64,000 bases of DNA, taken from the NCBI RefSeq assembly GCF_000218685.1, contig NW_006763291.1:2202308-2266307 (forward strand), in the 5' to 3' direction. Positions 55,688-64,000 of the stretch are shown piece after piece (positions within the stretch are counted from its first letter, which is position 1; each line of letters opens with the position of its first letter). The stretch comes from Serpula lacrymans var. lacrymans S7.9 (Eukaryota; Basidiomycota; Agaricomycetes; Boletales; Serpulaceae). The position numbers and the translations under genes were made by a program. The notes under the pieces were generated by a model, which saw only the letters and a program-made list of their open reading frames with translations, did not search any database and had not been told where the DNA came from.

Positions 55688-57280
55688 TCGTGCTACTGGA
55701 TGAGAAACTATTTGTAAGAATGACCCTCTCTCCAGAACAGAGACAAAAGATCGCAGACAGCCAAGAGAAAGAGCTAGAGATCTCAAAGTGGATCACAAAG
55801 AGAAAAGGAAATGTGGATGAACTGATAAAAAAGATGAAAGGAAAGATAGAGAGGAGAGAGGATGGATGGCTAGACGAAGACGGTTGCATAGTATTCAAAG
55901 GCAGAATCTATGTACCAAAAGACGCCGCGTTAAGAGAAGAAATCATCCGACGAAACCACGACTCAGTCATTGCAGGTCATCCAGGAAGATATAAGACAAA
56001 AGAGCTGATCACTCGACAATACTGGTGGCCCTATATGGATAGAGATATCACGAGATACGTAGACGGATGCGAAGTCTGCCAAAGAACCAAGACAGACCAT
56101 AAAAAGAAAGCAGCACCGCTCCATCCAAACGAGATCCCGGATAAACCGTGGCAGATCATATCGGTAGATCTGATCGGACCATTACCAGAATCAAATGGAT
56201 ATAACATGATAATGGTAATAGTAGATCGGTTAAAAAAAAATGATCAAGGTAATTCCCACGCAGATGGAAATCACATCGGAAGGAGTGGCACAATTATTTA
56301 GAGATCATGTATTCAGAAACCACGGCATACCCGAAAAGATCATCTCAGATCGAGGACCGCAGTTCGTTTCAAAATTCATGAAAGATCTACATACGCTTCT
56401 TCAGATAAAAGCAAACCCATCAACGGCTTGGCACCCACAAACGGATGGACAAACAGAAAGGATCAATCAAGAGATAGAGCAGTATCTCAGAATCTTCGTA
56501 AACCATAAACAAGATGATTGGGCAGAATGGCTTACCCTAGCAGAATTCTCTTACAATAACAAACAACATTCTGCGACGGGATATAGCCCGTTCTACTTGA
56601 ATCATGGACATCATCCGAGAACACAAGAAGTAGTGAAAGTGGGGGTAAAGAACGAAAATGCGGAAAATTTCGTAAAAAGAATGACAGAAACGAGGAAGAA
56701 AGCAGAAGAGTCGCTGCAAAAGGCAGCTGAACAGATGAAGAGGCAGTACGATAAGAAGAAAAGAGAAGCAGTGGAATATAGAGTAGGAGATAAGGTGTAT
56801 GTGGAAGCAACAAATATCTCAACGGATCGACCAGCTAAGAAACTGGACGATAAGAGACACGGCCCGTTCGAGATACTGGAAAAGATAGGCGAATCGGCCT
56901 ATAAACTAGCATTACCACCGACATGGCGACCCATTCATCCGGTCTTTAACGAGATAAAACTCACGCCATACAAAGAACCACAATTCCCTTCCCAACAGAA
57001 ACCTAAACCGATACCGCCGGTAATAGTAGACGGACAAGAAGAATATGAAGTCGAAGAAGTTCTAGACTCGCGTCTAAAAAGAGGAAAATTGGAATATTTA
57101 GTACATTGGAAGAATTATCCAAAAGAGGAACGCACATGGGAACCCGAACAACACCTAAACAACTCACCAGACAAAGTAAAAACATTCCACGACAACAACC
57201 CTAGTGCACCCCGACGGATACGATTCCAATTACATTTCCAACCGTTCGAAAACTTCACAACGACCAGAGTCCGAAAATAA
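55688..57280 (+). pseudogene. Element 2 pol, third segment (RNase H/integrase linker, integrase, chromodomain)
   Basis: It resumes directly after Element 3 with LLDEKLFVRMTLSPEQ. The integrase zinc finger is intact, including RRNHDSVIAGHPG. A run of A near 56229-56238 replaces RFTKM and shifts the frame within integrase. The DDE residues and chromodomain follow from 56240. TAA at 57278-57280 replaces a CAA codon of Element 3 shortly before the normal end. The polypurine tract lies just before 57348. Confidence 0.88.
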
Positions 57281-57347
57281 TTGTTCAATTGGGAAAACGG
57301 AAAAATGGACCCCTACTTTCGAGACGAAAGTCCTAAGGAGGGGGTAA

Positions 57348-57688
57348 TGTCACGACCTGAACAAGAGCGCTAGTTTCTTTTCTCATTTTCTTTAATATCT
57401 AATCACATGACAGACATAATATGTTAAGCTGCTGCTATTAGCGCGGATAACATAATACTTAGTTATATCAGATCACGTGACCATCACGTGACAAAGAGCC
57501 TAGAACTATTACAAAGAACATCAGTCAGCGCCTCATGGCTGACTTTCAGAAACGTATATATAGTGAACATCCATGTACATATTTTCCTTAGTTGTTGATT
57601 ACTTCTCAATTGATTACTTGTGACGCTACTTGTTGATTTAAGGTCTTCATCCCTCCGTTAGTTCGGTATAGGGGATAAGGCTTTTACA
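57348..57688 (+). repeat. Element 2, 3' LTR
   Basis: 341 bp, without the 33-bp duplication of the 5' LTR. It ends CTTTTACA and is followed by the GGTGA duplication. Confidence 0.92.
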
Positions 57689-57875
57689 GGTGAGTCGAGA
57701 TTTATATTGGGCTGGGCGGCAAGCTGAGCCGATATGGAGGAAGAAAGAAACGTGACATTTGTGGATATCACCGTTTGTGACGATGGATCCTTTGAGCGTT
57801 ACAGACCACGTTATATTATCACAGCCATTCAGCATGCAGAGGATGCAATCTATATTTGCATCTAAATGGGCTAAT

Positions 57876-58229
57876 TGTTACAATTAACATACCAGCACCT
57901 ACTTACGCTTCACTTTTGTACTTCTACTTTTATTTTCCAAGTCACATGACCAGTCATGTGACACATCACCTGACCAGTGTCTAGACTCATCATGTGACCG
58001 GTCACATGCTAGACATCGGACTTTTAACTTTATTTACAACTGTACAGTACATAAGTACAAACACTCTGTATTAGTATATATACCCCAATAGATCCAGGAG
58101 ACTCCTCAGCGAGTCCTCCTGTTGTCTAGCACAACTAACTCACTGCAGCCTAAGGGGTAACCACTCCCCATCATCTTCTTTATAGTGTGTTCCTGTGTGC
58201 ACTGGAGTAAATAACTCTTGGTTGTTACA
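57876..58229 (+). repeat. Solo LTR related to Element 1
   Basis: 354 bp from TGTTACAATT to GGTTGTTACA, with perfect 5-bp duplications CTAAT (57871-57875 and 58230-58234). The 3' half, from the GTACAGTACATA block on, matches the Element 1 LTRs, including the TATA-like box and the AGACTCCTCAGCGAGTCCTC start region. The 5' half is different and holds four or more CACATGAC/GTCATGTG-type sites. Confidence 0.9.
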
Positions 58230-58234
58230 CTAAT

Positions 58235-61200
58235 GACATAACAGCTTCCTTTCTCGGCAGAATTCAAAGAAAACCCAACTCATTGATCGGTTAGCTTCCC
58301 CGCGATAACACACAAATGGTGCTTTGCACATCAAATCACACTCAATTCAAAGGACACAATCATCATCTCTCAGATACACAAGGCTGCAGCCGCTCCTTCC
58401 CATCCTAACACCACTCTCCGACGTTGTCTCCTCCCCCCTTGCACGCTAAGGATCCCAGTTCTCAATCAAATCCCCCTCGTCCGATCCTTGCAACCTTGCC
58501 CAGCAATACCATCATCCTACTTATGTATTGTTTCGAAGTCCTTTTAGGGCCCATCTGCCACCATATGATAACAGATTTTCTACGACATTTCCAGCTGACT
58601 CGCCATGGTGATTCCACCGAACATGTCTTCCCTATAATATACATATTGTACCAAAATAACGGTTTCCGGGGTAACAATGTCACTCTATTTCCATATCCGG
58701 ATACTATGAGAGTTTCCAGTGCCACCGTTTGCCGACCGGTATCGTGTCACAAATGCCGGAGCCACCGGACCCAATGGGAAGACATGCCTTCTGGTCTGTG
58801 ATTCAGACTTGATGTACCGCAACTGGCCGCACCGCATCAATTCGTTCTGTTCCCTATATACTTCTCCCTAACTTCTCCTGTTGCAAAACCGTACTAGAAA
58901 TTGAATGTCTACACCGGTTGAATCTCATCCCTTGAATCCCGCTCCCTGCACAGCATGCCCTCAAGTGGGTCAAGATCTCCTCTTACAGGCGCATCAACGC
59001 CATCTGTCCGAGACTCCAATTCCGCGGTGCTCGAGCTAGCGTTATCGCTCTTAGTGTGATATATAACACTGTGCTGACCCTTTCGCTGCATAAATCATCG
59101 TGATTGATTAATGCTGCATGTCACCGTGTCTGAACTGCTCAAAATAACAACACCACTGACGCTTTCAATTCACATCCCATATCAAGCTTCAGCCCCATGC
59201 TTGACATTGTTCAAGCACAATCTAGATGGCCTGATGATGAGATGCGGAAAATGCCATCATCAACGTGAGACTCAATTTCAGAAAACAACACCACAGTTAA
59301 CCATATTCTGTCCATATGACGGCCAATGGACTGACCTAGATCCCGGTGTCTGTCTCACACCACGACATAATTAGATTCTAGACCACTGGAATCACTTGGA
59401 ACCGACAAGGTCACGTCAAACCGGTTTCGCACTCGCAAGCACCTCAGGGAACACCATTTAATTTGGCCAAAGATCACTGTATGACGGAATCAATTCAGTC
59501 ATGGGCGAAATAACACCTGTTCTAACTTTCGGTACAGGATCTTGCACCCCCAACAAATCTCTTCGGTGAATCAATCAATACAGCCCATCATATCGTAAGA
59601 CAGGCCCTGGAAATGTCAAAGTAGTGTTTAATTAGTTGTGAAGCCGCCCAAGCGTACTCTAGCCGCCGGTTGAAGCCAAGCGCATACAGAGGAATCTATC
59701 CATAAACAGCCTTCCCACGCCCGTGGGTGTCAGAGAAGATGAGTGGTACCACTCGCAGATAGCCATGTGAAAAGGGGGTGATCTTTGCTCAATGTAGGCA
59801 CCTTCAAAGAGATGCTGTATGTGGGAATAATGACGCAAGCTACACATAGAACACGACTCTTGCGCGTGGCGGACGAGGAGCCTGACCCAGTTGGGGGTGT
59901 AGATAGTTGTCGCGGACGGGGCTCGTCATCAGAGGTGGATTTGACAAAGTTTGTTGGTGATCAAGGCCGAAGAACCGCAGAATACAACAATCCCGAGTAA
60001 GTGCCGAACGATAGTCCCTTTGTCTAAGAAAGCAGTGAAAACAAGATCAACTCGGGGTGGAAAGGGGTAACGTCAGAGAAGCACCGAAGCCAGAAGTCAT
60101 TGCACTATGCGACATGTATGAGATATATTTCGACATTCCACTGGGACTTTCAGCTCCTGTAAGGACGGAGTGAAAGAAGGGTGGTCATGTCATACCTGGC
60201 ACATGCCTTCTTTATAAGTGCAAACATCAATGTGGCGATACAGCAATGTGAATGGAACTGGTCAGACTTGATGACAAGCGTGCACAACTGACGTGGGCAG
60301 CAGACCTCGAACAAGATTTTATCGTGTCGAAGAAGGCTACAATAACCCATCCCATTGGACGTGCGACTGTTACTTGGTTACAATCGACCAGGGACCCGCA
60401 TCCTATGGGAGTACGGGAATCAATCACCAGCGAATCTAAAGCAAAAGGAGCGAGAATGCATCAAACCAAGACAAAACAAGAACGCCAGTGGGAAGCCAAG
60501 ACATAATTGCCAATCTTCAACGTTCAAGATAGGAGCAAAACTTATCAGATAGCCAAAGGTCAGTGTCATGAGGTGTGTATATACCCAATCCTTACCTCGG
60601 GTAGATGTCTATCATAACTTAATTTGGAGGGAAGCCCATCGCACTAAGCTTCAATGGTGTCAATAGCTAAATGGACTCGTCGAGGAGAAAGACTTACTAG
60701 TACTCTTTAAGGGACACAGGCAGGGAAAGCACCTCCAGAGATACACGGCATGGGAATAATTTGATCCTAACCTTTGATCTAAGGGTCGTCGATGCCACTT
60801 GGGCCATCCTGAGTAGCCAGTCAGGTGGCAGTGTGATATATGGTGGACTTTCATGCTGTTAACGCGTATTAGAAGGGTATAAATCTACATCACTATATGG
60901 CAGTGATTACTGTGATAATCGAGGGGAACCTTGATTAGGCCCCAGGACATAATCTTACTTGAGAGCCGCGCTCGCGGCGCCATAATACCAGTTGGGCGTA
61001 ATAAGCAAACAGGATATATCAATAGATATGACAATCACGAGATATATTCATGGCATCGATTGTTGCGGCGCAGTATGCGCAGCTGTTTCTGTGAATAACT
61101 ATTACTAAAAGATAGTGATGCATTTCCAAGATAGTGAAGGCGTGGTTTACCTTGATGGTGTGGAAAAAGGCCAGCCAAAAACTTTAGGCTACATGATTTC

Positions 61201-61600
61201 CCACCTAGGGGCGTGGTGGTAGTACAAGCAAGAATGTTCCAAAGCATCTGCTAACAACGCGACTACTCATGTAAACTCGAACAGATTTCGAAGCTGTCAT
61301 TGCCCCAAATGTGTTTATCATGAGCATTGAAAGGGTCATTTGTACCTTCGAACAGGCGAAGAACAGCGGCCTACTAGCTGACCCACGGTCGGTTGCGATA
61401 AAGGCTACGCGCGCAGAGCTGACGGCGCGAAACACTGAAGTTGGTCTGATACTCACAAAGCCTTAGAAGAAGCTAGCTAGCTTTGTTTCTTACAATATAA
61501 AACTATCAGCAATGAAATTGCATAGACATGTAACCTGTGAGCGTGGTAAGTGCGGTGCGTAGCAAGTACAGGGCTACCAGCTGACATACCTTCGCACAAC
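58235..61600. other. No confident gene
   Basis: About 3.4 kb contains only short frames (for example 58424-58801 and 60252-60506), without recognised motifs. It may be intergenic or decayed repeat sequence. Confidence 0.4.
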
Positions 61601-61860
61601 CTTCCTCCGTACCCGGTATATAAAATATTCTGAGATAGGAATGCAGATGTAGCGGGAGAGTCCGGTCTTCTGAGTCGGAGTGGCGGGATGTCGATGTCAC
61701 AGTCGCGCTTTGACCTTTCGTACTCCTCTCTTTTGTTCAATATCCAGGTCATTACACTACCAAGATCATCCATCTTTCCGACGGGCTGGAGTATCGCTGA
61801 AATTAGAATTTGTGGTCATTGACTCCATATTGAATCTCACACGGAACAAGCGGCGCAACG

Positions 61861-62175
61861 ATGCAGCGACCATCCATGAAGTCACCACGATCCTTGGCAA
61901 GTACATACAGTCCTTCCACGCTAACTTGCATCGCTGATCATAATGTTTCTTACGTTGTCTTTTACATGTGCTGTTATTTGGAACAGGCATTCGGCTGGGG
62001 TGGTCTCCTTCTTACCGCAGGCTTGAGCTTTTACTACGTCAAGAAGACTATACTAGAACGCAGGAAGCAACATATAATAGACGACAGAGATTCAGTGAGG
62101 AGACCTGACGGTAAGTATTCCTTCTACCGACTGTTTTGCCATCCTTTTTTTTGTTGCTCTGGTTCTAGCTATTGA
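61861..62175 (+). CDS. Candidate small single-pass membrane protein (partial model)
   Basis: A frame opening MQRPSMKSPRSLAS runs into AFGWGGLLLTAGLSFYYVKKTILERRKQHIIDDRDSVRRPDG, a single membrane segment followed by a basic, charged tail, and then a clear GTAAGT donor at about 62112. A CAG acceptor directly before AFGWGG suggests that this is an exon and that the true N-terminus is elsewhere. The topology resembles small fungal mitochondrial membrane proteins, but I cannot name the family. Confidence 0.3.
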   Translation: MQRPSMKSPRSLASTYSPSTLTCIADHNVSYVVFYMCCYLEQAFGWGGLLLTAGLSFYYVKKTILERRKQHIIDDRDSVRRPDGKYSFYRLFCHPFFCCSGSSY

Positions 62176-62877
62176 TTTATGCGCATATATTCTGTATATT
62201 GGCTCTATATGCTCTTGGATTTATTCTTATTGTTTCCGTTGATAGATCAAGGCCATATCAGTAAAAATCCTGCACAAGACAGGTAGCCATACCTTCATCA
62301 TCAACGTGATCGACAGTCTGTTCCAAGTGACCCGGTCAACATCATTATCCCATTGCTCCAAGGCAGTCTTCAACAAGACAATGAAGACTATCACGCAATA
62401 GTGGATCTTCCATTGTAAACATTGGGACGAGGTTCCTTGAAAAACATGTTTATATCGTAATCCGGATGGCATGACATATTATCTGCGATTCTGCAGCTTT
62501 TGTGTGCCGCTGGCATCTCTGTTGTGTATGGAGAATAATGTCGTTTCTCATGGTCCTTCCAGATCGACCGATGGCAACATGTCGCTCTCTTTGATCGAGA
62601 GTATAGTCAATGTAATGATTGACCTTTGGAATCAATGGTAATGAATCGTGATCGATCACTTGCACGATTCAGCCAAGTTCTTACTAATCTGACGAGCTCC
62701 AAGAAGGCTTGAAGGACGATCTAACTCATGCATATGAAGCGTCATTGTACACCCTATGCCATCGTCGTTAAGTTCTAGCAAACTACAACCCCGGTCTAGT
62801 ATAAGAGTCCTCATTTCTCGACAAACTTCTGAACTCCCTGCCAAAGCAGGAACCAGAACACAGTTAATACACAAACC

Positions 62878-63137
62878 ATGGCCCAGATACCCGAAACATT
62901 AGCTGAACATGATTTGCGTTTATTCGGTCCACCGAGGGGCGGAAGGGTGGGTTCTTTCATTGACAAGATTATCACGATCCCACTGAAGGCAGCCCATTGT
63001 ACCAGACTCTCGTTTTTGGCACGTTGTTGGTGGGCTCAAGTATTCTGCTCTTCTTCGCCAACCTGCAAAGGCGACAGAAGAACAAAGAAATACTCGACCA
63101 GTCTACACACAGTGCCATTCCAACCTGTGTGTTATAG
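62878..63137 (+). CDS. Candidate small single-pass membrane protein (splice model uncertain)
   Basis: ATG 62878 opens MAQIPETLAEHDLRLFGPP. About 110 bases later another register reads LYQTLVFGTLLVGSSILLFFANLQRRQKNKEILDQ, a membrane helix with a basic stop-transfer, ending at TAG. An intron or an indel must join them. The layout (helix, then RR and K-rich tail) parallels the candidate at 61861, about 1 kb upstream. I assign no family. Confidence 0.3.
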
Positions 63138-63162
63138 CCACCTTTTGCGTTTCACATTTTGA

Positions 63163-64000
63163 GTTAACATACCTTTTATTTATGCTAGGGCAGCATCGTG
63201 TGCATCAGTCTAATCATCCCTTGCTTTACGCATCACTCCCTACCATTCATGCGAGCGATGTCGAGACGCGCGTCCCTCCGCTTTCTACACCTGTTAAGGA
63301 GCACAATAAGGGACATATCACCATCAAATACTACCTTGCGCGTCCGAATAACACTCCGCTGGCAGCAGCCTACCCCGCAGCGTGACCGAGGAGACGGTAG
63401 TGGCCTCGCATATACCAAATCCACTGATTATTGCACGAGCTACGAGAAAACTCCGAAGTACTGGCGAAAGAAAGCGAGGGAGGAAGCAAACATTCTGAAT
63501 CCCAACCAGAGCCTTTCCGGTGGGTCCAAGCTGTGAGCGAAGAGAGCGGAGGCAGTGATAGGTAAGTATGTAGCCGTTTCATGCATACGTGTACGCCATC
63601 GCGAATCATTCCATCTTGATGTTGTCCTAGTGGGGGTCTGTTGCCCTATCTATCTCCGATTCAGCCCAGACCGCTCTTGGAGGGGTTTCTAGATCTCATC
63701 GGCTTATATCAGAGTAACCGGAAACGGGGCTGCACCATGTACGCTATTGCAACACGAAAGACGATTCAACGCTACAGGTTGGTTGACTGCCGCGTTTAAT
63801 CTACATCTTTCAATCTGGAACGTTGGCAATGCCATGGGTCCTCGGTTCTCTGTTGCGTTGATCAACTTTGATGCGCCCGCACGCTACTTATTCATGCCAT
63901 ACGGGTGTGGGGCTTTGCCGACGCTGAAAGGTACTTAGTGTGCTCTCATTATCTTTGACTCGATGAATTTTTTCTATCTTCCTGTACAGTCTAGCTCATA
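63163..64000. other. No confident gene; window ends
   Basis: Short frames occur, for example one at 63198-63536 ending in a basic YWRKKAREEAN stretch. None can be assigned. Confidence 0.35.

Larger units (their letters stand above)
42256..57688 (+). mobile_element. Element 2: Ty3/Gypsy chromovirus hosting two nested insertions
   Basis: The 5' LTR is 42256-42629 and the 3' LTR is 57348-57688, with perfect target duplications GGTGA at 42251-42255 and 57689-57693. The interior is split by an inverted 1.8-kb solo LTR (46177-47993) and by the complete Element 3 (48894-55687). Internal order is leader, micropeptide frame, gag, pol, polypurine tract (AAGGAGGGGG) and 3' LTR. Coding capacity is lost through nonsense changes and frameshifts. 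Confidence 0.93.

Overview
The window is a nuclear segment of a filamentous basidiomycete, most likely a mushroom-forming Agaricomycete. Host genes are intron-dense (mostly 46-75 nt introns, GT-AG). The gene set fits this: a sesquiterpene synthase of the DNLSD type, a DUF1769 protein, Dhh1, Utp4, an F-box protein with the SDRETQLASL leader typical of Agaricomycetes, and chromodomain Ty3/Gypsy elements. A 429-base N run marks a draft assembly.

Left part (1-29,300), host genes. In order: a DUF1769 protein (-), a predicted two-membrane-segment protein resembling DUF7729 (-), an NAD-type short-chain dehydrogenase (-) followed by a decayed tandem copy of its own 3' end, the DEAD-box helicase Dhh1/DDX6 (+), a class I sesquiterpene synthase (-), a 16-exon MFS transporter with 9-nt and 16-nt micro-exons (+), the small-subunit processome protein Utp4 (-), two paralogous DXD glycosyltransferases (-) flanking the succinate dehydrogenase assembly factor Sdh5 (+), and an F-box/LRR-like protein (+). 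A degenerate tRNA-like sequence with intact A and B boxes follows at 29,573.

Right part (30,179-58,229), a nest of LTR retrotransposons. Element 1 (30,179-38,807) is an old, transition-riddled Ty3/Gypsy chromovirus carrying two later solo-LTR insertions. Element 2 (42,256-57,688, TSD GGTGA) is a related chromovirus broken by a 1.8-kb solo LTR and by a complete younger copy, Element 3 (48,894-55,687). A solo LTR related to Element 1 lies at 57,876-58,229 (TSD CTAAT). The rest (38,808-42,255 and 58,235-64,000) holds no confident gene.

The most interesting material is in Elements 2 and 3. Their untranslated leader carries (a) a primer-binding site complementary to the LTR transcript start, with a covarying base pair (self-priming), (b) a 69-codon membrane micropeptide ORF with no amino-acid change in its C-terminal part despite many synonymous differences, and (c) RNA hairpins shared with the divergent Element 1, in which stem sequences change in a compensatory way. 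Gag and pol are in -1 register, joined at a GGGTTTT slippery heptamer directly before the gag stop. A 29-bp motif is shared between the LTR and the start of pol.

Exon coordinates were read by eye and may be off by a base.
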